The notes below the pieces were generated by a model. That model saw only the letters and a program-made list of their open reading frames with translations, was not told where the DNA came from and searched no databases. A program made the position numbers and the translations under genes. Source: Desulfamplus sp964425195 (GTDB taxonomy: Bacteria; Desulfobacterota; Desulfobacteria; Desulfobacterales; Desulfobacteraceae). From it: 64,000 bases of DNA. The stretch spans positions 1 through 64,000 of the forward strand of contig CAYRLG010000013.1 of the NCBI GenBank assembly GCA_964425195.1, read 5' to 3'. This document shows positions 50,293-58,559 of the stretch, one piece after another (position 1 is the first letter of the stretch; each line of letters starts with the position of its first letter).

Positions 50293-50610
50293 TCAAGAAC
50301 AACATTTGCCACTGGTTCCACAGCTTGAGCATGAAGACTCTCCAAAATCAATTTTGGAATCTAATTTAAACCCCATACCTGTAAAGTCAATTTTAATCAA
50401 TTTAGCCTGTTTCATAAACTCTTTGTCAACCACAAATTTGAAACCTTGTACATCATATACATCGTCGTTTTTCTTAGGCTCATCCAGAGCCATAGCAAGG
50501 GATGGACCGCCTCACCCACCTGAATTTAGGAAGATTCTTATAGGGGAAATCTCCTTTCCTCTGAAATATTCCTCAATCTGCGTTTTTGCAGCATTTGTCA
50601 TGTCAATCAT
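50293..50610 (-). CDS. HesB/IscA-like selenoprotein with in-frame TGA (Sec33)
   Basis: A 105-residue protein of the HesB/IscA family if an in-frame TGA is read. It starts at ATG 50610, preceded by AAGGAG eight bases upstream, and reads RIFLNSGG, then TGA at 50514-50512 (codon 33), then GGPSLAMALDEPKK and on to the Cys-rich end CSSCGTSGKCC. The frame is conserved on both sides of the TGA and the ribosome site belongs to the upstream ATG, not to the Met after the TGA. Cysteine homologues have SGG-C-GGPSL at that place as I recall them, and a HesB-like selenoprotein family is known. The stop-free part alone (from 50493) would be a truncated protein without the first third. A stem CATCC/GGATG 7-30 nt past the TGA could be part of a SECIS element. 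It is likely a soluble Fe-S or redox protein. Confidence 0.82.
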
Positions 50611-50902
50611 AATAATTCTCCTTAAAAATATTTATATTTTATCCAGCACTTTTATTTAAAAATCACCCGTGCTTATGGTTAATTATCTTAACCACACTGC
50701 ACTTCATTGTCAAGCATGTGATGTCAGTATAATAGCCTGATTATCTTTGATAGTTTGTATCTGACCATAATGATGGAAATATTGACTTGAAACGGTTTTG
50801 ATGATAACACAATCTTATTTTTTTTGTATTAAACAGTTACCTTGTAGTTTTATACAACTATTAAATATTAATTGAGCCATATTAACAAAGGATTTTTAGT
50901 AA
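50611..50902. other. Divergent promoter region of the IscA-like and ndk genes
   Basis: A 292-bp gap. TTGACT near 50784, followed about 16 bp later by ATAACA, is a possible but weak sigma-70 pair for ndk. Several AT-rich tracts follow. No repeats, RNA or small genes were recognised. Confidence 0.4.
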
Positions 50903-51319
50903 ATGGAAAGAACACTATCTCTCATTAAACCTGACGGGGTTGCCAAAAATATAATTGGTGAGATTATCAAACGTTTTGAAACAGCAGGTATTAAAGTTGT
51001 TGCAATGAAAAAACTTCATCTAAGCCAGAAACAGGCAGAAGGCTTTTATGCTGTGCATAAAGAGAAACCTTTCTTTAAGAGCCTTACAGACTTTATGACC
51101 TCTGGTCCTATTGTTGCTATGGTACTTGAGGGTGAAGATGTTATTGCAAAGAATCGTAAACTTATGGGTGCAACTAATTTCAAAAATGCTGATGAGGGCA
51201 CAATTAGAAGAGAGTATGCAACTGATATTGAAAAAAATGTTGTTCATGGTTCTGACGCACCAGAGACAGCAGCATTTGAAATTGCCTATTTTTTCAGCAC
51301 TATGGAAATAGTAGGTTGA
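50903..51319 (+). CDS. ndk: Nucleoside diphosphate kinase
   Basis: A 138-residue enzyme transferring the gamma-phosphate of ATP to nucleoside diphosphates. The N-terminal ERTLSLIKPDGV, the Arg in NRKLMGATN and the phospho-His motif NVVHGSDAPETA (His near 114) are standard. The length is typical. AAAGGATT precedes the ATG. A terminator-like hairpin follows within 40 bp, so it is a single-gene unit. Confidence 0.95.
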   Translation: MERTLSLIKPDGVAKNIIGEIIKRFETAGIKVVAMKKLHLSQKQAEGFYAVHKEKPFFKSLTDFMTSGPIVAMVLEGEDVIAKNRKLMGATNFKNADEGTIRREYATDIEKNVVHGSDAPETAAFEIAYFFSTMEIVG

Positions 51320-51358
51320 TTACATAGAGCTAAAAATATCACATCTTGATATCTGAAG

Positions 51359-51408
51359 TCCCCTTCTCCATCAATAGTTTGTTTAAGGAAAGGGGATTTC
51401 TTTATTTT
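51359..51408 (+). terminator. Rho-independent terminator after ndk
   Basis: TCCCCTTCTCC (51359-51369) pairs, with one bulge, with GGAAAGGGGA (51387-51396), followed by the T-rich tract TTTCTTTATTTT (51397-51408). It lies 40 bp after ndk and 30 bp before the aconitase ATG. Confidence 0.7.
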
Positions 51409-51438
51409 ATACAGTTAAATGCAAAGGAGCAAAATATA

Positions 51439-54177
51439 ATGAGCCTTCCAGAATGTAGAAAAACGCTCAACATTAATGGTGAATCCTATACAATATGCAA
51501 TATCTCAATACTTGAACAAAAAGGTGTTGCAGATATACAGAGGCTACCCTTTTCCATCAGGATACTTCTTGAGAATCTTTTGCGAAACTTAGATGGAGAT
51601 ATTGTAAAAGAGCAGGATGTGGTAAATGTCCTGAACTGGGGGTTACATGCACCTAACGAACCAGTTATGATTCCCTTTCACCCTGCACGTGTTCTAATGC
51701 AAGATTTTACTGGAGTTCCAGCAGTTGTTGACCTTGCGTCTATGCGAGATGCTGTTATGGAAAGTGGTGGGGAGCCTGAAAAGATAAATCCTCTTGTACC
51801 TGTTGACCTTGTGGTTGACCATTCTGTTCAAGTTGATTTTCATGGAACCGAAAATGCCGCCTCACTTAATGTCGATTTAGAGTATAAAAGAAATATGGAG
51901 CGTTACAGTCTGCTTAAGTGGGCACAAAAAAGTTTTGATAACTTCAGAGTAGTCCCTCCCGGGTCTGGTATCTGCCATCAGGTCAATCTTGAGTATCTTG
52001 CTGAAGTTGTTACAAGTAGGGCTGATGATAGTGCAAAAATAGCCTTTCCTGATACACTTGTTGGTACTGACTCTCACACAACTATGATCAACGGACTTGG
52101 AGTTCTTGGTTGGGGGGTAGGAGGCATTGAAGCAGAGGCTGTGATGTTGGGGCAGCCCTATTTTATGACTCTTCCGGATGTTATTGGTGTTCGTTTGACC
52201 GGAAAGCCCTCTCTTAGCGTAACAGCAACTGATATAGTGCTTCACATAACCCACATTTTAAGAAAAGAGAAAGTTGTTGAAAAATTTGTGGAGTTTACAG
52301 GTTCTGGCATGAAGGCTTTATCTTTGACAGATAGAGCCACAATTGCCAACATGTCGCCAGAATATGGTGCAACTATGGGCTTTTTTCCTGTTGATGAGAA
52401 TACAATCAACTATCTTGCCATGACAGGAAGAGAGCATCTGACTCAGATAGTTGAGACATACTGCAAAGAGAGTTCTTTATTTTGCACAGGAGATGAGAGT
52501 ATTGAGTTTACAAGAGTGGTGGAGATTGATCTTTCTGAAATTAGACCATCAGTAGCAGGTCCGTATAGACCGCAGGACAGAATTTATCTTACAGCGGTTA
52601 AGGACTCTTTTGTAAAAGAGTTTAAATCTGGTGTAAATCCAGTTGTTAATCTCAGTACAAATAGTTCTCTTAATGACTCTATTGTTAACGATAAACATTT
52701 ACTAACCAAAAAAGAAGTATCTATAACAAATGGTAGTGTTGTAATTGCTGCAATCACATCTTGCACCAACACATCAAATCCAAGCGTTATGATTGGAGCT
52801 GGGCTTGCTGCAAAAAAAGCTGTGGAGCTTGGTCTTGAAGTTCCTTGTTTTGTCAAAACGTCTCTGTCACCTGGCTCTAAAGTGGTTGTTGATTATCTAA
52901 AAGCTGCTGGTCTTATGACATATCTTGAAAAACTTGGATTTCATACTGCAGGTTTTGGCTGCATGACCTGTATCGGAAATAGTGGTCCTCTTTGCCCTGG
53001 TGTGGAAGAGGCAATTAAAGCACATGATTTGAAGGTTGCATCTGTACTTTCGGGCAACAGAAATTTTGAGGCAAGAGTTCATCAAAGCACTAAAGCAAAC
53101 TACCTTATGTCTCCAATTCTTGTGGTTATTTATGCTTTAGCGGGCAGAATAGATATAGATTTTGATAAAGAGCCGATCGGCTACTCAAGAAAGCTCGATA
53201 ATGCAAGCTCTTCATCATGCTGCTCTAATGACTCTGTCAAACCTGTATTTTTAAAAGATATATTTCCATCTGATAGCGAAATTGCAACTCTTGTGTCAGA
53301 GCATGTTAAACAGCAATATTTTACTGATCAATATTCTACTATATTTAAAGGCGATAAACTGTGGCTTAACCTTGATGTCGCTCAAAGCAAAACATTTCAG
53401 TGGGAGGATAAATCTCTCTATATTAGAAGACCGCCGTTTTTTGAGGGATTTAAACCAGAACCATCTTTGCCCGGAGATATTAAAAATGCAAGACCTCTTC
53501 TTGTGCTTGGAGATTCGATAACCACAGACCACATTTCACCTGCCGGTACAATTCCAAAAGATTATCCTGCTGGTAAATATTTGGAATCTAATGGGGTAAA
53601 ACGTGAAGATTTTAACTCTTATGGTTCAAGGCGTGGCAACCATGAAGTTATGATGAGAGGAACATTTGGAAATATTCGTATAAAGAACAGACTTGCAGAC
53701 AAGCAGGGAAGTTTTACACTTAAAATGCCTGAAAATAATATCACGTCAGTTTTTGATGCTGCTATGGCTTATGCAAAAGAGTCAACTCCTCTTATTATAC
53801 TTGGTGGAAAAGAGTATGGAACAGGCTCTTCAAGAGATTGGGCAGCAAAAGGGACAAATCTTTTAGGTGTCAAGGCAGTTATTGCACAATCCTTTGAAAG
53901 AATCCACAGAAGCAATCTTGTTGGAATGGGAGTTCTGCCATTAATCTTTGCGGGCAACCAAAGCTATGAATCCTTAGGATTGACAGGCAGCGAAACCTTT
54001 ACCATTGAAGGTATTGCAGATATGGAGCCGGGCTGCACTTTAAAGGTAAAAGCTATGAAGGATAGCGGAGAGGTATCAGAGTTTGATGTAATCTCCCGCT
54101 TAGATAACCATGTTGATCTATCCTATTACAGAAACGGCGGTATTCTGCCTTATGTTTTAAGGCAGATTATTGCGTAA
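51439..54177 (+). CDS. acnA: Aconitate hydratase A
   Basis: A 912-residue monomeric aconitase of the AcnA/IRP type, interconverting citrate and isocitrate. Fe-S ligands are in SCTNTSNPSVM and GFGCMTCIGNSGPLCP; the substrate segment GSRRGNHEVMMRGTFGN and swivel-domain GKEYGTGSSRDWAAKG are present. I take the ATG at 51439, with AAGGAG about 10 bp upstream; the in-frame extension to 51346 crosses the ndk terminator. A Ser/Cys-rich insertion (SSSSCCSNDS, about residue 590) is unusual for the family. No other citrate-cycle gene is adjacent. Confidence 0.93.
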   Translation: MSLPECRKTLNINGESYTICNISILEQKGVADIQRLPFSIRILLENLLRNLDGDIVKEQDVVNVLNWGLHAPNEPVMIPFHPARVLMQDFTGVPAVVDLASMRDAVMESGGEPEKINPLVPVDLVVDHSVQVDFHGTENAASLNVDLEYKRNMERYSLLKWAQKSFDNFRVVPPGSGICHQVNLEYLAEVVTSRADDSAKIAFPDTLVGTDSHTTMINGLGVLGWGVGGIEAEAVMLGQPYFMTLPDVIGVRLTGKPSLSVTATDIVLHITHILRKEKVVEKFVEFTGSGMKALSLTDRATIANMSPEYGATMGFFPVDENTINYLAMTGREHLTQIVETYCKESSLFCTGDESIEFTRVVEIDLSEIRPSVAGPYRPQDRIYLTAVKDSFVKEFKSGVNPVVNLSTNSSLNDSIVNDKHLLTKKEVSITNGSVVIAAITSCTNTSNPSVMIGAGLAAKKAVELGLEVPCFVKTSLSPGSKVVVDYLKAAGLMTYLEKLGFHTAGFGCMTCIGNSGPLCPGVEEAIKAHDLKVASVLSGNRNFEARVHQSTKANYLMSPILVVIYALAGRIDIDFDKEPIGYSRKLDNASSSSCCSNDSVKPVFLKDIFPSDSEIATLVSEHVKQQYFTDQYSTIFKGDKLWLNLDVAQSKTFQWEDKSLYIRRPPFFEGFKPEPSLPGDIKNARPLLVLGDSITTDHISPAGTIPKDYPAGKYLESNGVKREDFNSYGSRRGNHEVMMRGTFGNIRIKNRLADKQGSFTLKMPENNITSVFDAAMAYAKESTPLIILGGKEYGTGSSRDWAAKGTNLLGVKAVIAQSFERIHRSNLVGMGVLPLIFAGNQSYESLGLTGSETFTIEGIADMEPGCTLKVKAMKDSGEVSEFDVISRLDNHVDLSYYRNGGILPYVLRQIIA

Positions 54178-54232
54178 AGCTAATTGTAATAATTTCACTA
54201 AATTCTATAAATCTTTAAAGGAATTTGTATGA

Positions 54233-54889
54233 ATGAATAGGTCTGAATTAGGATCAACCACAGCAAAAGGCGGTTTTGCAAATGAGTTAAAAATTTGCGA
54301 AAAATTTAATAATTGGGCAAATGACTCTGAGGCTAAAGATTGGCTAAAGATCATGGGATACAATATTGAAAGAATAGATTCTGTTACAGCTATCCAGATT
54401 CCTACAAGAATTAGAAGAGATACTCTTGGTAAGTTCAATATTTCTGCAAGCGATTACAATGAGTTTGTAAAATTTAAAAAGGCTGATGCTCAGATAAGAG
54501 TAGTAATAAAGATAGGAGAGATTCTTAAAATCGAGAATCTCTCCTTAAAAAAAGCATATTCTAATGCTGATTATAACCAGATAGATAAACGTAATGTAGA
54601 TTCTTACCAAGAGATGTGGTGGTTTGATGATGAGATAGCCGTCTGGCTTAAACTCTTTACTGGTGAAATTACACCTAAAGAGGCTGACAAATTCTCGTCT
54701 GCAATAAGCCCAAGAGATACAAGAAGAGTTTTCATTGATGAGATGCCTGAAAATATACAAAAAAAGATTATCAGCTTTTTTGAAAATAACAAAATCCTTG
54801 TAGTTAGCGATATTTTAAAGGGAAGAGGCGGATTGTTAAATTCAAGCCTTGTGAGCTTTTTAATATTGATAAGTGATATTGGAAAATAG
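54233..54889 (+). CDS. Probable type II restriction endonuclease
   Basis: A 218-residue protein directly followed by a DNA methyltransferase gene. AKGGFANELKICEKFNNW at the start and the block QIDKRNVDSYQEMW...LKLFTGEITP with KGRGG near the end are text I associate with a family of type II restriction enzymes. A PD-(D/E)xK-like core is D85 (KKADAQI) followed by S104-L-K106 (ENLSLKK). AAAGGAATT precedes the ATG at 54233; the ATG 4 bp upstream is in a frame that stops after three codons. Recognition sequence unknown. AT content seems higher than the neighbours, consistent with acquisition by transfer. Confidence 0.72.
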   Translation: MNRSELGSTTAKGGFANELKICEKFNNWANDSEAKDWLKIMGYNIERIDSVTAIQIPTRIRRDTLGKFNISASDYNEFVKFKKADAQIRVVIKIGEILKIENLSLKKAYSNADYNQIDKRNVDSYQEMWWFDDEIAVWLKLFTGEITPKEADKFSSAISPRDTRRVFIDEMPENIQKKIISFFENNKILVVSDILKGRGGLLNSSLVSFLILISDIGK

Positions 54890-55687
54890 ATGAAAGAAAT
54901 TAATAGGGTTTATCTTGGGGATTGTGTAGAGATAATGGAAGCATTTCCAACTGAATCAGTTGATCTCGTTTTTGCGGATCCGCCATTTAATATCGGTATT
55001 AAGTATGACAATTATAGCGATAATAAAAGTTATGACAGCTATTATGATTGGTCTGACAAATGGATTAGAGAGACATTTAGGATATTAAAAAAAAATGGGT
55101 CAATATATGTTGCTATTGGAGATGAATTTGCTGCTGAGATAAACATAATTTTAAAGAAAACGGGTTATAATTTTAGAAATTGGATTGTATGGTATTATAC
55201 ATTTGGTCAAAATCAAAAGAAAAAATTTAACCGTTCTCATACTCATATTTTATATTTTACAAAGGATAAAGAGAACTTTACTTTTAATGCTGATGAGATA
55301 AGAATTCCATCAGCAAGGCAGCTTGTCTATAATGATAAAAGAGCAAATCCAAAAGGAAAAATTCCTGATGATGTTTGGCAGTTTTCCCGCGTATGCGGAA
55401 CCTTTAAAGAGAGGATAGGAGAACACCCTTGCCAGATGCCTGAAAATATTCTTGAGAGAATTATAAAAACAAGCTCTCTTGAAGGTGATACTATTTTAGA
55501 CCCATTTGGAGGAACTGGAACAACTGCCTCAGTTGCAAAAAAATTAGGAAGAAATTTTATCACTATTGATATATCGGAAAAATATGTTGAAGTGATTGAA
55601 AAAAGGCTAAAAGGGGAGAAAGCAGAAGCTATTATAACCGATAATACCCTAAAATTATTAAAGAACTTAACCTTATTTGACCTATAA
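54890..55687 (+). CDS. Type II DNA methyltransferase (beta-class, DPPF)
   Basis: A 265-residue S-adenosylmethionine-dependent DNA methyltransferase. Motif IV ADPPFNIG lies at 29-36 and motif I DPFGGTGTTASVAKKLGRNFI near 203-225, the order of the beta class. The DPPF form favours N6-adenine methylation over N4-cytosine. Its ATG follows the endonuclease stop without a gap, so the two are translationally linked and form a restriction-modification pair. The last bases approach the clpB leader. Confidence 0.88.
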   Translation: MKEINRVYLGDCVEIMEAFPTESVDLVFADPPFNIGIKYDNYSDNKSYDSYYDWSDKWIRETFRILKKNGSIYVAIGDEFAAEINIILKKTGYNFRNWIVWYYTFGQNQKKKFNRSHTHILYFTKDKENFTFNADEIRIPSARQLVYNDKRANPKGKIPDDVWQFSRVCGTFKERIGEHPCQMPENILERIIKTSSLEGDTILDPFGGTGTTASVAKKLGRNFITIDISEKYVEVIEKRLKGEKAEAIITDNTLKLLKNLTLFDL

Positions 55688-55823
55688 CCATAAACATTTC
55701 AACAAAAAATATCGAATTGACAATAACATAGGTTGTATTACTTTTGAGCTGGATATAAAAAACTCATACAGAATCAAATATGCAACTTATGTTAAAAGAT
55801 ATTCAACTCATGGAGGAATAAAT

Positions 55824-58499
55824 ATGCAATTCGATAAATTCACAATAAAATCACAGCAGACCATTCAGGCAGCCCAGTCAATTGCCTTGAGAAAAAATAA
55901 TCAGGCAATTGAGCCTGTCCATATATTAAAAGCAATGATGGAGGATAAAGACGGGCTTATACCTTCTATCATTAAAAGAGCTTGTGGAGTTACAACAGAG
56001 AGCCGAGTTACAGATCAGTTAATCAAAAAGATTGATAGTGCCTTAGATAAATTAGTTCAAGTTACTGGCTCTTCTGCTGATATATATCTCTCAAAAGATA
56101 CAAAGCGTATTCTTGATAGAGCTTTTGTTGAAGCTGAAGATATGAAAGATCAGTATGTGAGCCTTGAACATATACTCCTTGCATTAATTAATGTGTCAGG
56201 ACCTCATCAGGAGCTATTTAAAGGAATAGGAGGTGATGGTCTTAGCGGAACTGGTCTTACAAGAGATATGGTTCTATCAGCTCTCAAAGATATCCGCGGC
56301 AACCAGACCATTACAGATCAAAATCCAGAGGAGAAATATCAGGCACTTGAGCGTTTTGGCAGAAATCTTACTGAACTTGCAAGATCAGGTAAACTCGACC
56401 CTGTTATCGGACGAGATGAAGAGGTCAGAAGAATTGTACAGGTATTATCTCGAAGACGTAAAAACAATCCAGTTCTAATCGGCGAACCTGGAGTTGGCAA
56501 AACTGCTATTGTTGAAGGTCTTGCCCAGAGAATTGTGGCTGGAGATGTATCTGAAAGCCTTAAAAATAGGAAAGTTATAGCTCTTGATATGGGTGCATTG
56601 GTTGCTGGTGCAAAATATAGAGGAGAATTTGAAGAGCGTTTAAAGGCGGTTTTAAAAGAGGTTGAAGCATCACAAGGCGAAATTGTGCTCTTTATTGACG
56701 AGCTTCACACAGTTGTCGGTGCTGGTGCTGCAGAAGGCTCAATGGATGCCTCTAATATGCTAAAACCTGCCTTAGCTCGCGGAACTTTAAGATGCGTAGG
56801 TGCAACAACCTTAGATGAGTACCGCAAATATATTGAAAAAGATGCAGCCCTTGAGCGTAGATTCCAGCCCGTATTTGCCGCCGAGCCTTCAGTTGAAGCG
56901 ACAATATCGATTTTAAGAGGTCTTAAAGAGAAATACGAGGTTCATCATGGCGTTAGAATCAAAGATTCTGCAATTGTTGCTGCTGCAACTCTATCGCATC
57001 GATATATTGCTGACAGATTTCTTCCAGATAAAGCAATCGATCTTATTGATGAGGCAGCATCTCGTTTAAGAATTGAGATTGACAGCATGCCGCTTGTGAT
57101 TGATGAGGTTCAAAGACGAATGGTTCAGGCTGAAATCGAGCGGCAGGCACTAACAAAAGAGAAAGACCCTGCATCAATGGAGAGGCTTGTCAAATTAGAG
57201 AAAAAGATTGATCAGATGAGGGCAGAAATTGAGCCGATGCTTCAGCATTGGGAGAGTGAAAAGAGGCTTATTCAAGAGATCACCACAATCAGAGAAAAGA
57301 TTGATCAGGCTCAGACTGAGGCAAAGATTGCAGAGCGTGAAGGCGATTTAGCAAAAGTCGCCCAGATTAAGTATGGAACAATCGAAGATTTGCAGCGTCA
57401 GGTTAGTGCAAAAAAATCAGAGCTTGATACGCTTCAGCAAGATAAAAGAATGCTTAAAGAAGATGTTGAAGACTCTGACATTGCAGATGTTGTCTCATCA
57501 TGGACAGGAATTCCAGTATCAAGGATGTTAAAAGGCGAGCAGGAAAAGTTGGTGCAGATGGAGTCTCATATCCAAAAACGGGTTATTGGTCAAAAAAAGG
57601 CAATTGATGCTGTGGCAAATGCTGTCAGAAGAGCACGTTCAGGGTTGCAGTCAGCAGACAGACCGATTGGAACATTTATGTTTATGGGTCCGACTGGTGT
57701 TGGAAAAACTGAGCTTGCCAAAGCACTTGCTGAGTTTATCTTTGATACTGAACAGGCAATGGTTCGTATTGATATGTCTGAGTATATGGAGAAGCATTCA
57801 GTAGCTCGCCTTATCGGTGCTCCTCCTGGTTATGTTGGGTATGAAGAGGGCGGAGCATTGACAGAGGCAGTAAGACGCAGACCTTACGCTGTTCTTCTTT
57901 TTGATGAGATTGAAAAAGCCCACCCTGATGTTTTCAATATTCTGCTTCAGGTGCTTGATGACGGCAGAATGACTGACGGGCATGGAAGAACTGTCGATTT
58001 CACCAACACCATAATTATTATGACATCAAATGTTGGAAGTCAGTTTATACAAGATTCTGGGATATTTATGAGCAACGCTGACAAACTTGCCAAAAAGTCC
58101 GACATATCAGATATTAAACTTTTTAATAAAAGCATGTCCGAAGCCCTTAAAGCATCATTTAAGCCTGAATTTTTAAACAGAATTGATGAAATCATAACCT
58201 TTCAAAACCTTTCTAAAGAGGATATAAAGGCAATTGCACAGATTCAGATAAATGGTTTAAATAAGCGTCTTGCTCAAAGAAAGATTGAGGTAAAACTATC
58301 TGATAGCGCTATGGAGTTTATTGCAGACAAAGGCTATGATCCAGCGTTTGGTGCAAGACCTTTAAAGAGAGTTATCCAACAGCTTATGGAAAATCCGCTT
58401 GCAATGGCTCTATTAAAAGGGGATTTTAAAGATGGAGATACTATTCATTTTGAAGTTGATGTTGATAAAACAGGTGAAGAGAGTCTTAAAATGGTCTAA
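55824..58499 (+). CDS. clpB: ATP-dependent disaggregase ClpB
   Basis: An 891-residue Hsp100 chaperone. Clp N-domain 1-150, first AAA+ with Walker A GEPGVGKT (220-227) and LFIDELHTVVGAG, a long coiled middle domain (about 420-545), second AAA+ with GPTGVGKTELAKAL and LLFDEIEKAHPDV, and the C-terminal D2-small domain FGARPLKRVIQQ. I use the ATG at 55824, which has TGGAGGAA 6-13 bp upstream; the frame stays open 147 bp further up but overlaps the methyltransferase. It unfolds aggregates with DnaK. There is no visible CIRCE element upstream. Confidence 0.95.
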   Translation: MQFDKFTIKSQQTIQAAQSIALRKNNQAIEPVHILKAMMEDKDGLIPSIIKRACGVTTESRVTDQLIKKIDSALDKLVQVTGSSADIYLSKDTKRILDRAFVEAEDMKDQYVSLEHILLALINVSGPHQELFKGIGGDGLSGTGLTRDMVLSALKDIRGNQTITDQNPEEKYQALERFGRNLTELARSGKLDPVIGRDEEVRRIVQVLSRRRKNNPVLIGEPGVGKTAIVEGLAQRIVAGDVSESLKNRKVIALDMGALVAGAKYRGEFEERLKAVLKEVEASQGEIVLFIDELHTVVGAGAAEGSMDASNMLKPALARGTLRCVGATTLDEYRKYIEKDAALERRFQPVFAAEPSVEATISILRGLKEKYEVHHGVRIKDSAIVAAATLSHRYIADRFLPDKAIDLIDEAASRLRIEIDSMPLVIDEVQRRMVQAEIERQALTKEKDPASMERLVKLEKKIDQMRAEIEPMLQHWESEKRLIQEITTIREKIDQAQTEAKIAEREGDLAKVAQIKYGTIEDLQRQVSAKKSELDTLQQDKRMLKEDVEDSDIADVVSSWTGIPVSRMLKGEQEKLVQMESHIQKRVIGQKKAIDAVANAVRRARSGLQSADRPIGTFMFMGPTGVGKTELAKALAEFIFDTEQAMVRIDMSEYMEKHSVARLIGAPPGYVGYEEGGALTEAVRRRPYAVLLFDEIEKAHPDVFNILLQVLDDGRMTDGHGRTVDFTNTIIIMTSNVGSQFIQDSGIFMSNADKLAKKSDISDIKLFNKSMSEALKASFKPEFLNRIDEIITFQNLSKEDIKAIAQIQINGLNKRLAQRKIEVKLSDSAMEFIADKGYDPAFGARPLKRVIQQLMENPLAMALLKGDFKDGDTIHFEVDVDKTGEESLKMV

Positions 58500-58559
58500 A
58501 CAAAAAAACGTATAATGTAAAGAGCATATAAAAACAACTAAATTACACAGAGGAATTTA

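Noticed and set aside
50293..50493. A free-standing 66-residue protein starting after the TGA
   Set aside because: It has no ribosome site of its own, lacks the first third of the HesB/IscA fold, and the reading frame continues through the TGA to a well-placed ATG.
55677..55823. 49-residue N-terminal extension of ClpB
   Set aside because: MQFDKFT is the normal ClpB start and has TGGAGGAA before it; the extension overlaps the methyltransferase end.
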